From Nitrospiraceae bacterium (GTDB lineage Bacteria > Nitrospirota > Nitrospiria > Nitrospirales > UBA2166): a stretch of DNA of 64,000 nucleotides. Both the position numbers and the translations under genes were made by a program. Location of the stretch: assembly GCA_002726235.1 (NCBI GenBank), contig PBSN01000007.1:1-64000 (forward strand), written 5' to 3'. Within the stretch, counting starts at the first letter, position 1. The number at the start of each line of letters is the position of its first letter. This document shows positions 27,703 to 35,691 of the stretch, piece by piece. The notes under the pieces were generated by a model. It was not told the DNA's origin. It worked only from the letters and a program-made list of their open reading frames with translations, and ran no database searches.

Positions 27703-28392
27703 ATGAATCGTCAGGTTGCGGTTTTAGGCTTGGGACGCTTTGGGTCGAGTGTCGTTGAAGCTTTGGTGAAGCGCAGTGTTGATGTTCTCGCGATTGACAA
27801 CAATCCGGAAAGTGTTCAAAAGATCAGCGAGATCGCGACCTATGCTGTGCAGTGTGATGCCACCGATGTCAAGGCGTTGCGGGCTGTCAATGCGCAGGAT
27901 GTAGATGTTGCGGTGGTTAGTATGGGGCAGGATGTTGAAGCTACGATTTTGATCGTCATGATTTTGAAGGATCTTGGCATTAAGGACATTGTTGCCAAGG
28001 CATTTACTCCACTCCATGGAAAGATTTTGACCAATCTTGGTGTGAAGGAGGTCATTTATCCGGAACGCGATGCTGCCGTTCGTCTCTCACGGAGACTTGC
28101 GGCGCCACGTGTATTGCAATATCTCGAAGTATCATCTGGGTATTTTATTGAGGAGGTCAAAGTTCCCCGAACCATGGTCGGAAAGCGTCTTGGCGAGACC
28201 AATCTTCGAACCCAATATAAAGTGAATGTCATTGGCATCAAGCATTGGGTACAGAAGACGGAAAAAGGGCAGGCCGTGATGGCCCTCAATTTCAATTTTG
28301 TACCGTCACCGGAAGATCTCCTAGACGACGGCGATGTCATTGTGGTGCTTGGAAAACCGGCTGATTTAGAGTGGCTTGCTGCGTTTGAATGA
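27703..28392 (+). CDS. ktrA: Potassium uptake regulatory subunit KtrA/TrkA
   Basis: The product is 229 aa. ATG 27703 is chosen over the GTG at 27691 because GGAGGTGGGG precedes it. An RCK-N Rossmann domain (VAVLGLGRFGSSVVEAL, then DNNPESVQ and CDATD) is followed by an RCK-C domain (about 140-225, VPRTMVGKRLGETNLRTQYKVNVIGI). The protein forms an octameric ring that binds ATP or ADP and opens KtrB. It is paired with ktrB immediately upstream. Confidence 0.93.
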   Translation: MNRQVAVLGLGRFGSSVVEALVKRSVDVLAIDNNPESVQKISEIATYAVQCDATDVKALRAVNAQDVDVAVVSMGQDVEATILIVMILKDLGIKDIVAKAFTPLHGKILTNLGVKEVIYPERDAAVRLSRRLAAPRVLQYLEVSSGYFIEEVKVPRTMVGKRLGETNLRTQYKVNVIGIKHWVQKTEKGQAVMALNFNFVPSPEDLLDDGDVIVVLGKPADLEWLAAFE

Positions 28393-28437
28393 GCAATACC
28401 GCCGTGTTCTACCTTCGATACTCCTCTTCAAAGTGGG

Positions 28438-29001
28438 ATGAAGTTTTACCTGAATAGGTGGCCCCTTGCCACGGTGTTTCTAGGCATTGCCGCTGTGCTG
28501 GCTTTGCTGATTGGAATCGGCGTTGAAAAACCAAAGCGCGTTGCTGAGGTTCCCGGCGTGTTTAAGAATGCTGATGCTGAGATTGATCGCTTTTCCTTCA
28601 TTCAAACAAAAGATGGAAAAATGCAATGGAAGGTTCAAGCTCGTCGTGCGCGAATTGTAGAAAACGAATTCAAGGCTGTGTTGGAAGATCCTCGAGTAAC
28701 GCTCTTTAAGGAGGAGGGAGCTCAGATGATTTTAGAAGGGGATGAAGGTGTGGTGGATACCGAATCGCATAATTTTACGTTGAAGAAACGCGAAGGCTCC
28801 ATTCCCATCCATTTGGAGAGCGGGTACACTATCTATACGAATCAGTTGCAGTGGATTGACCAGAATCAAGAGATCTCTACCGATGCACCGGTTACGATTT
28901 ATGGTGATGGGATCGAAATTACAGGCTTGGGCTTACGGGGGGTGCTTGGGACTGAGACCTTCACAATTACCAATGATGTCCGTGCCGTGGTTGCGAACTA
29001 G
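28438..29001 (+). CDS. lptC: LPS export protein LptC
   Basis: The product is 187 aa. A single N-terminal membrane anchor (about 8-27, PLATVFLGIAAVLALLIGIG) precedes an LptC/OstA-type beta-jellyroll (residues 45-185) with IDRFSFIQTKDGKMQWKVQARRA and DEGVVDTESHNFTLK. LptC passes lipopolysaccharide from the LptBFG extractor to LptA. Sequence identity in this family is low, but the order lptC-lptA-lptB-rpoN-hpf-rapZ is the conserved one. Its 3' end overlaps the start of lptA by 26 bases. Confidence 0.85.
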   Translation: MKFYLNRWPLATVFLGIAAVLALLIGIGVEKPKRVAEVPGVFKNADAEIDRFSFIQTKDGKMQWKVQARRARIVENEFKAVLEDPRVTLFKEEGAQMILEGDEGVVDTESHNFTLKKREGSIPIHLESGYTIYTNQLQWIDQNQEISTDAPVTIYGDGIEITGLGLRGVLGTETFTITNDVRAVVAN

Positions 29002-29515
29002 TCTCCTCTTCCTTGGCATTTTTCTTCTGTGCGGAGTGGCGTGGGCGATGGAGGATCAAGACTCGGATCCCATTGTCATTACGTCGCAAAGTCTGGTGGT
29101 CCATAATCGGAATGATCAAGCCATTTTTGAAGGTCAGGTCATGTTGATTCAGGGAGCTTTTCGGCTCACAGCCGATCGTATGGTTGTGTTTTTTGCGGAT
29201 CAGGCTGCGTCCAACGATCCGGGCGTCCCGGCCGTCGCTGGCCAGAAAATTTCTATGATTAAAGCAGTTGGGCATGTCAAGATTGTGGACGGGGATCAAT
29301 CAGCGACTGGGAAGAAGGCTGTGTTTTATGGCAAGGAGGAAAAAGTTGTCCTGACTGGACAACCGGAGATCTGGCAGCACGGGTATCGTGTTACTGGGAA
29401 AAAATTGACCCTCTTTCTTAAAGAGGATCGTAGCGTGGTTGAGGGAGGAAGCCAGGTTGTGATTACCGACAGCGGCTCACTGAACTTGGGTGCTTCTGCA
29501 GAGGATGAGCATTGA
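28976..29515 (+). CDS. lptA: LPS transport periplasmic protein LptA
   Basis: The product is 179 aa. The start at 28976 (a second ATG directly at 28973) gives a signal peptide ending GVAWAME, whereas the longer open frame upstream is non-homologous. The mature protein is an OstA-like jellyroll with PIVITSQSLVVHNRNDQAIFEG, KAVGHVKIVDGDQSATGKKAVFY and REDRSVVEGG-like repeats that polymerise into the periplasmic LPS bridge. It overlaps lptC upstream and lptB downstream (stop and start share bases), so the three are one transcript. Confidence 0.88.
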   Translation: MSVPWLRTSLLFLGIFLLCGVAWAMEDQDSDPIVITSQSLVVHNRNDQAIFEGQVMLIQGAFRLTADRMVVFFADQAASNDPGVPAVAGQKISMIKAVGHVKIVDGDQSATGKKAVFYGKEEKVVLTGQPEIWQHGYRVTGKKLTLFLKEDRSVVEGGSQVVITDSGSLNLGASAEDEH

Positions 29516-30261
29516 CCGCTGTGAGTTGTGCCACGAAATCGCTTGATGCCAGAGTGCTCGAAAAAGTTATCAAAGGGAGACGTGTTGTCAGGTCTGTGAG
29601 TGTGAAGGTTCAGTCAAATGAGATTGTTGGGTTATTAGGACCCAACGGAGCCGGAAAAACAACAGTGTTTGGTATGATTGTCGGCTTGGTCAGCCCTGAT
29701 AATGGGGCAATCTTTCACAACGGTGAAGAAATCACTGGCCTTCCCATGTATAAGCGTGCGCGCAAAGGGATTGCCTATCTTCCACAAGAGCCATCCGTGT
29801 TTCGGCGACTTTCGGTTGAGCAAAATCTGCTAGCTATTCTTGAAACGCTCAACCTCTCCAAGCAGGAGTGTCAGCAACGTCTTGAAAATGTCTTGGCAGA
29901 ACTCTCTATTGGGCACATTCGAACTCAGAAAGCATTTACCCTCTCAGGAGGAGAGCGTCGGCGCGTTGAGATTGGAAGAGCTCTTGTAATGGATCCCGAT
30001 TTTCTTCTTTTGGATGAACCGTTTGCCGGGATTGATCCCATCGCGGTGAACCAGCTTCAATCAACGATTATGCATCTCAAGCACCAAGGTATAGGGCTGT
30101 TGATTACAGACCACAACGTTCAGGAAACGCTTTCGATTACCGATAGAGCGTATATATTAAGTGATGGTGAGGTGGTAGAATCCGGGAGTCCAGCGGATAT
30201 TGTGAGTAGTCCGATGGCTCGTGCCGTGTATCTCGGGGATCGCTTCCGATTAACTGAGTAA
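29512..30261 (+). CDS. lptB: LPS export ABC transporter ATPase LptB
   Basis: The product is 249 aa. All ABC motifs are present: Walker A GPNGAGKTTVFG, Q-loop LPQEPSVFRRL, signature LSGGERRRVEIGRAL, Walker B FLLLDEPFAGIDP and switch histidine ITDHNV. It powers LPS extraction with LptF and LptG, which are not in this window. Translation probably starts at TTG 29512 overlapping the lptA stop, or at a GTG four codons further on. rpoN follows after 13 bases. Confidence 0.96.
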   Translation: MTAVSCATKSLDARVLEKVIKGRRVVRSVSVKVQSNEIVGLLGPNGAGKTTVFGMIVGLVSPDNGAIFHNGEEITGLPMYKRARKGIAYLPQEPSVFRRLSVEQNLLAILETLNLSKQECQQRLENVLAELSIGHIRTQKAFTLSGGERRRVEIGRALVMDPDFLLLDEPFAGIDPIAVNQLQSTIMHLKHQGIGLLITDHNVQETLSITDRAYILSDGEVVESGSPADIVSSPMARAVYLGDRFRLTE

Positions 30262-30274
30262 CAGAGATAATAGT

Positions 30275-31663
30275 GTGGCAATGAAATTGCAAATGGATAT
30301 GCGGCTGTCGCAACGGCTCGTCATGACACCGCAATTGCAACAATCCATTAAGTTGCTACAGATGTCGCGGTTGGAGCTAGAGCAAACGGTGTCTGAATAT
30401 TTGGTTGAGAATCCTCTGTTGGAGGAGGTGGAGCCGGATGTGTCCGCCGAAGATGAAACTTCTCCTGTGAGCCTAGATCCTAACTCGCAAAGCATTGATT
30501 GGCAGGGATGGAGCAACATGAGGCAGAGTGGCTATGTTGCTTCGGGCGATGAGGTTTCCCGCAATCAACGGGTGGCAACTGAAACAACACTTGAAGAGCA
30601 TCTCTTGTGGCAGCTGAATCTTTCCGCCTTGACTGATGAAGAGAAGTCCATTGCACAACTCATCATTGGAAATATTGATGAGCGTGGATATTTGTGTTGT
30701 AGCCTGGAGGACGTCGTGGCAGGTACGTCTGTATCTCCGGAGAGCGTCGGAGTTGTTTTCCGGCAGGTTCAAGGGTTTGATCCCCCCGGTGTTGCAGCAC
30801 GTGATCTGAGAGAATGTCTTCTCATTCAAGCTGAGAGCCTTGGTCTGTCGCACTCGCTTGTCTGGATAATCATTGATCGATTTCTTCCTCACTTGGAACG
30901 AAAAAAATACAAGGCCATTGCCAAGGTACTTGGTGTTGGCCTTCACGAAATTTCCCACGCCGTAAAGATCATCGAAGGGATGGAGCCTCGCCCCGGGCGG
31001 CCGTTCTACAATGTAGACAATCAAGCCATTATTCCTGATGTCATTGTTATGTGGTTTGAAGGGAAGTGGCACGTTCTTCGTAATGATGATGGTCTTCCAC
31101 GCATTCGGATCCAACCTAAATATCAGGCACTGGTGGCAAAAGGGTCGGTTGAGGCGAAAGAGACGCAGATCTATCTGGGAGAAAAAATGCGTTTGGCGAG
31201 ATGGTTGGTCCGAAGCCTTGATCAACGCAATAAAACCATCATGAGGGTGGCGGAAAGTATTCTGAAATTTCAGGAACCATTTTTCTCCAAGGGGCGAGAA
31301 TATTTGAAGCCGTTGGTGTTGAGGCAGGTTGCAGATGATGTGTCGATGCATGAATCCACTGTGAGTAGGGTGACTGTAAACAAGTATCTCTATTCTCCAC
31401 AGAGGGGGATGTTTAGCCTGAAGCATTTTTTTTCTGGAGGTATTGCACGTATGGGTGGTGAATTGCCTGACGTGACGCCTGAAACTGTCCGTGAAATGAT
31501 TCGGAAGATCATTGCTGAAGAAAATACCTATCACCCGCTCAGCGATCAGGAGATAGTGAATCGACTTAGTCAACAAAAGGTCGCTTTTGCTCGACGAACG
31601 GTTGCGAAGTATCGGACAGAACTTCGCATTGCTCCGGCAAATCAACGGAAGGTGGCATTCTAG
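30275..31663 (+). CDS. rpoN: RNA polymerase sigma-54 factor
   Basis: The product is 462 aa. Region I is glutamine- and leucine-rich (MKLQMDMRLSQRLVMTPQLQ, then QSIKLLQMS), region II is short and acidic (about 50-110), and region III carries the core-binding domain and the DNA-binding RpoN box ARRTVAKYR at 439-447. The start is GTG 30275 or the ATG two codons on. Sigma-54 needs an AAA+ enhancer-binding activator, none of which is encoded here. The gene sits between lptB and hpf, the usual place. Confidence 0.97.
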   Translation: MAMKLQMDMRLSQRLVMTPQLQQSIKLLQMSRLELEQTVSEYLVENPLLEEVEPDVSAEDETSPVSLDPNSQSIDWQGWSNMRQSGYVASGDEVSRNQRVATETTLEEHLLWQLNLSALTDEEKSIAQLIIGNIDERGYLCCSLEDVVAGTSVSPESVGVVFRQVQGFDPPGVAARDLRECLLIQAESLGLSHSLVWIIIDRFLPHLERKKYKAIAKVLGVGLHEISHAVKIIEGMEPRPGRPFYNVDNQAIIPDVIVMWFEGKWHVLRNDDGLPRIRIQPKYQALVAKGSVEAKETQIYLGEKMRLARWLVRSLDQRNKTIMRVAESILKFQEPFFSKGREYLKPLVLRQVADDVSMHESTVSRVTVNKYLYSPQRGMFSLKHFFSGGIARMGGELPDVTPETVREMIRKIIAEENTYHPLSDQEIVNRLSQQKVAFARRTVAKYRTELRIAPANQRKVAF

Positions 31664-31707
31664 TTCGCGGTGCAATCGAACGTTTGCTGTATGAGAGAGG
31701 TGGAAGG

Positions 31708-32235
31708 ATGACGATCAATCTTACGGGGAAGCAGGTCGTTCTTGACGAAGCTCTGCGGCAGTATGTCGACAAAAAAGTCGAAAAACTGGGGCAGTATGGG
31801 GCAAAACTTCATGACGTCCACATTATGCTCGCGATGGAAAAGTATCGTGCGCTGGCAGACATTTCGGTGAATGTGGGTGGTCATGCGGTGGTTGCGAAAG
31901 CGGAGACAAAGACACTCTATCGGTCAATTGATGGTGTGATGGAGAAGATAGAACGACAGCTTATGCGATATCGAGGTAAACTCCTTGGAGTCAAAACACG
32001 CCATGCAGGTGCGCCAACGGAATCATTGCGTGATGGTAGCGGTGTTGACTCCAACCATCTTGGCATCAAGACTCGGACTATCTCTGTGGCTTTGGCATCT
32101 GCGGAAAAAGCACTTGAGGCGATGGCATCTTTTGAAGATAATTGCATGGTTTTTTCTGATGAACGCACGGCGCGGTTTCGCATCGTACACCGCCGTCCTG
32201 ATGGAGAAGTGGAAATCCTGGATCCGCTAACCTAG
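31708..32235 (+). CDS. hpf: Ribosome hibernation promoting factor (long form)
   Basis: The product is 175 aa. ATG 31708 is preferred (upstream AGGTGGAAGG); the open frame begins slightly earlier. The N-terminal S30AE domain (ITLTGKQVVLDEALRQYVDKKVEKL-like, residues 1-100) binds the ribosome, and a C-terminal domain (about 120-175, ending FRIVHRRPDGEVEILDPLT) mediates 100S dimerisation in long HPFs. The stop codon TAG lies inside the left arm of the intergenic repeat at 32231-32400. It is downstream of rpoN, as in many Gram-negative bacteria, though long HPF there is less usual. Confidence 0.9.
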   Translation: MTINLTGKQVVLDEALRQYVDKKVEKLGQYGAKLHDVHIMLAMEKYRALADISVNVGGHAVVAKAETKTLYRSIDGVMEKIERQLMRYRGKLLGVKTRHAGAPTESLRDGSGVDSNHLGIKTRTISVALASAEKALEAMASFEDNCMVFSDERTARFRIVHRRPDGEVEILDPLT

Positions 32236-32400
32236 CAGAGTGTTGAAAAATTCAAAGCACCAAAAGTGTCAGTTGAAAGGCAGGATGTTCAACACCGGCA
32301 GAGCCGCAGTTTCTTAGGCGTGCGGAGCGTACGAGGAGTCGTGTGAGTACGTTAATGGGTCGGGAATATCGTTGGAGACCTTTTTCAACATCCTGTTAGG
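32231..32400. repeat. Intergenic inverted-repeat element, copy 1 (Nitrospira-type, non-autonomous)
   Basis: Ends 32231-32250 and 32381-32400 are inverted copies matching at 17 of 20 positions (core TGTTGAAAAA). The left arm contains the hpf stop codon. The interior carries a GTACG..CGTAC pair of short motifs also found, in altered form, in the copies at 38470-38588 and 57854-57950. No coding capacity. It looks like a MITE- or REP-like element. Confidence 0.7.
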
Positions 32401-32447
32401 GCCAACGGGCATCGTTGGCCAAGATTTCTGTTCCGCTCTTATTTACC

Positions 32448-33323
32448 ATGTCTAATGCCTCAGGTGTTCAGCTCATCGTCATTACCGGTCTCTCCGGTGC
32501 AGGGAAAAGTTTGGCTATCCGTTGTCTGGAAGATTGTGGGTTCTTTTGTGTTGACAATCTTCCAGCCCCATTGCTCCTGAAGTTTGTCGAACTTTGTACC
32601 CAGAAGGGAGCAGAAATTTGCCGCGTGGGATTAGGTATCGATATCCGGGAGCGAGGGTTTCTCGGCGAGGTGGTGGCCATATTGAAACGATGGCGGGACG
32701 AGGGGTTTTTCGTCGAGGTGTTGTTTATCGAAGCGCGGGATGACGTACTTTTCCGAAGGTTCTCGGAAAGTCGTCGGCCTCATCCCTTAGCGGGAGACAG
32801 ATCCGCAATGGAGGCCATACGATACGAGCGGAGCTTAATGAACGAATTGCGTCATACTTCTGACAGAATCATTGACACGTCTGATTTATTGGTACACGAT
32901 TTTAGAGCAGCCGTCGTCCAATATTGCCTAAGTGCTGGGGGAACCGGAACTTTTCGGATCTTGATTGTTACTTTTGGGTATAAATATGGCATTCCGTATG
33001 ATGCGGATCTTCTCTTCGACGTGAGATTTCTGAAAAACCCTTACTTTGTTAACGAGTTGAAGGATTTTACAGGGGAGAATCCTCGTGTGCTGGATTTTGT
33101 ATTGGGTTTGGATGAAACGAAACCGTTTTTGATGAAGACAGAAGAATTGCTCTGGACGATTTTACCGCTCTACAAGCGTGAAGGAAAACGGTATCTGACT
33201 ATCGGGATTGGTTGTACTGGAGGGCGACACCGATCCGTCTCCATCGGGAGCACGCTTGCGGAAAATATTCGTGTAGCTGGGTATGAGGTCACCTTACGTC
33301 ACCGAGATATGACGCAGCCATAG
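32448..33323 (+). CDS. rapZ: RapZ/YvcJ family nucleotide-binding RNase adapter
   Basis: The product is 291 aa from ATG 32448; the frame extends to 32415 without a better start. The P-loop GLSGAGKS near residue 17 is followed by GFFCVDNLPAPLL, the DTSDLLVHDF region and the C-terminal domain with SFGYKYG-like FGYKYGIPYDADLLFDVRFL and GCTGGRHRSV. In enterobacteria RapZ binds glucosamine-6-phosphate and guides RNase E to GlmZ; in other bacteria the role is unclear. No HPr kinase or PTS gene adjoins it here. Confidence 0.93.
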   Translation: MSNASGVQLIVITGLSGAGKSLAIRCLEDCGFFCVDNLPAPLLLKFVELCTQKGAEICRVGLGIDIRERGFLGEVVAILKRWRDEGFFVEVLFIEARDDVLFRRFSESRRPHPLAGDRSAMEAIRYERSLMNELRHTSDRIIDTSDLLVHDFRAAVVQYCLSAGGTGTFRILIVTFGYKYGIPYDADLLFDVRFLKNPYFVNELKDFTGENPRVLDFVLGLDETKPFLMKTEELLWTILPLYKREGKRYLTIGIGCTGGRHRSVSIGSTLAENIRVAGYEVTLRHRDMTQP

Positions 33324-33355
33324 GCCATCGGACGATTACAGGACAGATCAAGTTG

Positions 33356-33487
33356 TGAGGTGGGTTTCACACGAGAAACCGGTTGTCGGACTCGACATCG
33401 CGTCACACGCGGTTAAAGTCGAGTTGTTCTTGTTGCAAATGGAAATACAGGATGGACAAGTTTGGGATCGCGTCTCTGCCTTCTGAG
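33356..33487 (+). pseudogene. Possible N-terminal fragment of a PilM-like actin-fold protein
   Basis: A GTG-initiated frame of 43 codons reads VRWVSHEKPVVGLDIASHAVK and then VELFLLQMEIQDGQ before stopping. The segment resembles the N-terminus of PilM, the actin-like inner component of type IV pili (P-VGLDIGS-AVK-VEL, the first phosphate-binding loop). Only about one eighth of a PilM is present and nothing of the remainder is visible downstream. I read it as a remnant, or a chance match; an intact PilM/GspL-type gene exists at 55,693. Confidence 0.4.
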
Positions 33488-33564
33488 GGTGTTGTGGATG
33501 GGGAGTTATGATTCGCAGCGTTGTGAAATAATATGTAAGTGGGTCTTGTGCGGATCGCTGTGCA

Positions 33565-34128
33565 ATGATGGGGTATGACTCAAGTATTGTCATCGTGGGG
33601 TTTATGGGCACAGGCAAGACCGTCGTTGGTTCGGTGTTAGCGAAGGAGCTTGGTGTCCGCTTTTTCGATACCGATCGGTTGATAGAAGAGGCTCAGGGGA
33701 TGCTGATCGCGGACATTTTCAGCCGGGATGGAGAGGAGGTGTTTCGCACAATGGAGAAGCAAACGGTACGTAATGTTGTCTCTTCTGCGAAACGCGAGCC
33801 GTGCATCATTGCTACTGGGGGAGGCACTGTCGTTGATGTAGAGAACCTGCAGCGGCTGAAGACGATTGGCCTGATGGTCTGTTTGTATGCGGATCCAGAG
33901 GTCATTCATGCGCGCACAGTGGATGATGCCTGTCGACCACTGTTGCCCACCGGTGAAACTGTGGATCGGCTTTCGGCGATTGTCGAATTGTTGGCTGTGC
34001 GTCGGCCCTTCTACGAAAGTGCTGACATTTGTATTGATACGAGTCAACACGGTGTGAACAGCGTCGTGACCAGCGTAATTGACCATATCAATAGCATCGA
34101 GAGCAAACGTCTGAATTGCTTACATTGA
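33565..34128 (+). CDS. aroK: Shikimate kinase
   Basis: The product is 187 aa. Walker A GFMGTGKTVVG, the shikimate-binding DTDRLIEEAQGM and GEEVFRTMEK segments, and the conserved GGGTV loop are all present in the usual order. The enzyme phosphorylates shikimate in the chorismate pathway. The start is the first of two closely spaced methionines at 33565. aroB follows directly, so the two pathway genes are co-transcribed. Confidence 0.95.
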   Translation: MMGYDSSIVIVGFMGTGKTVVGSVLAKELGVRFFDTDRLIEEAQGMLIADIFSRDGEEVFRTMEKQTVRNVVSSAKREPCIIATGGGTVVDVENLQRLKTIGLMVCLYADPEVIHARTVDDACRPLLPTGETVDRLSAIVELLAVRRPFYESADICIDTSQHGVNSVVTSVIDHINSIESKRLNCLH

Positions 34129-34216
34129 ATTGCGTGAGAAAGAGTGGAATAACGTGGTACAGAATTCAACCCTTGGAATATCTCGAAAGCAAATCAATGG
34201 TCGAGGTAGCTCAATA

Positions 34217-35311
34217 GTGCAGGTTCGGTTGCGCGCGAGGAGTTATCCTGTCGAAATTGGAAAAGGGATTTTTTCACGGTTTGGCAAACGTTTGAGTAAG
34301 TTACGACCGGCCGTCATTGGGATGAAGGTGGCGGTTGTAACAAACCCTCGATTGCTCAAGTTGTATGGGAAAGGCCTCATCCATAACCTCCGGGCTGAAG
34401 GTTTTGCAGTCACAACGATTGTAGTGCCGGATGGGGAGCGCTCTAAGGATCTGTCGTGGGTCGGCCGTATTATTGATAAGCTCGTCGCGGGGAAGTTTGA
34501 ACGGCGATCTGCATTGATTGCGCTTGGAGGCGGCGTGATCGGAGATCTCACCGGTTTTGCGGCCTCGGCATATTTACGCGGGATTCCCTATATTCATGTT
34601 CCGACGACTGTCATTGCTCAGGTTGATTCGAGTGTTGGGGGAAAGACGGCCGTCAATCATGCTAAGGGGAAGAATCTGATCGGAGCATTTTACCAGCCGA
34701 AATTGGTGTTCGCTGATGTCGAAGTGCTCAACTCCCTTAATTTTCGAGAGTTAATTGGGGGGCTGGCCGAGGTGATTAAGTACGGCGTTATCGCAGACGC
34801 AAAGCTTTTCAGGTTTCTCGAGACCGATATGGCGAGGATCCTCAGTCGTGACCCTGATGCCTGGCTCTATCTTGTGAGTCGTTCATGTGCAATCAAGGCA
34901 GCAGTGGTCAGCGCGGATGAGCGGGAAGGGGACCGTCGTCGGATTTTAAATTATGGACATACCTTGGGACATGCCATTGAGACGGTCACGAGCTACCGAG
35001 GGTATACACATGGTGAAGCCATTGCCATGGGGATGGTATTTGCGGCGCAATTGTCTGTTGCAGAGGGCTTGTGTGGTACGACGACGGCGAAGCGCCAGTG
35101 TGATCTCCTCGTAAAAGCGGGGTTGCCGACGACAATGCCGGGCCTTCCTCACGCCGCTGTCATGCATGCCATGGATCGAGATAAAAAGGTTGTTGCCGAA
35201 CAGGTGAACTTTGTGCTCGTTGACCGTATCGGTCGGGTGAGGGTCAAAACGATAGAAAAGCAAAAAATACGACGTGCGCTCAAGAGCTTTTGTCAGAGCA
35301 CGAGTTCTTGA
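34217..35311 (+). CDS. aroB: 3-dehydroquinate synthase
   Basis: The product is 364 aa from GTG 34217, which has GAGGT nine bases upstream and fits the family length; the frame is open to 34130, immediately after aroK. The NAD-binding GGGVIGDLTGFAASAYLRGI, zinc-site residues in DEREGDRRRILNYGHTLGHAIE (the two histidines) and HGEAIAMGM are clear. It converts DAHP to 3-dehydroquinate, the first ring-forming step of the shikimate pathway. The pairing aroK-aroB is common. Confidence 0.95.
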   Translation: MQVRLRARSYPVEIGKGIFSRFGKRLSKLRPAVIGMKVAVVTNPRLLKLYGKGLIHNLRAEGFAVTTIVVPDGERSKDLSWVGRIIDKLVAGKFERRSALIALGGGVIGDLTGFAASAYLRGIPYIHVPTTVIAQVDSSVGGKTAVNHAKGKNLIGAFYQPKLVFADVEVLNSLNFRELIGGLAEVIKYGVIADAKLFRFLETDMARILSRDPDAWLYLVSRSCAIKAAVVSADEREGDRRRILNYGHTLGHAIETVTSYRGYTHGEAIAMGMVFAAQLSVAEGLCGTTTAKRQCDLLVKAGLPTTMPGLPHAAVMHAMDRDKKVVAEQVNFVLVDRIGRVRVKTIEKQKIRRALKSFCQSTSS

Positions 35312-35691
35312 TGATGGCATAGGGCTAACTGTTTGAGGGGTTGTTCTTCGGTTGTCTCGCGGTTTTTAGCTTGTGGCGCCTGTGGGCATTATGGCGTATG
35401 GGGTAATTGAGGACTTCGTCTCCGAAACACGCCATTGCCGCAAACGAAGAATTTTTCAGCATTCTCACCGAGAATTCCCACGAGGAAGGAATGGACACAT
35501 AGCTACATCGTGGGTCCGCGTTTACACTCCGTTTCAGTTTTTCTCTTCGTTGAATTGGTCTAGGAGCCCCTGCGTGTCAATGCCCTCTCCGAAGGCACCT
35601 GAACCTTGTGTTGTCTGCTGAGAGTGTGTGACAATCAGCGGAGGATTTGTGAGATACAATACAAATCATGCAAGCATATGACTGAGGGGGT
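35312..35691. other. Intergenic region between aroB and the ketoacyl synthase gene
   Basis: No confident gene. On the minus strand 35534-35659 reads as a 41-residue frame ending GSGAFGEGIDTQGLLDQFNEE and two more residues, which looks like a genuine protein tail but has only a TTG start and no upstream domain; it could be a remnant or a very small protein. No terminator hairpin is obvious. Confidence 0.45.

Noticed and set aside
30473..31675. A 400-codon open frame on the minus strand opposite rpoN.
   Set aside because: It is a shadow of rpoN: the product has no domain, its composition is unnatural, and the plus-strand gene is certain.
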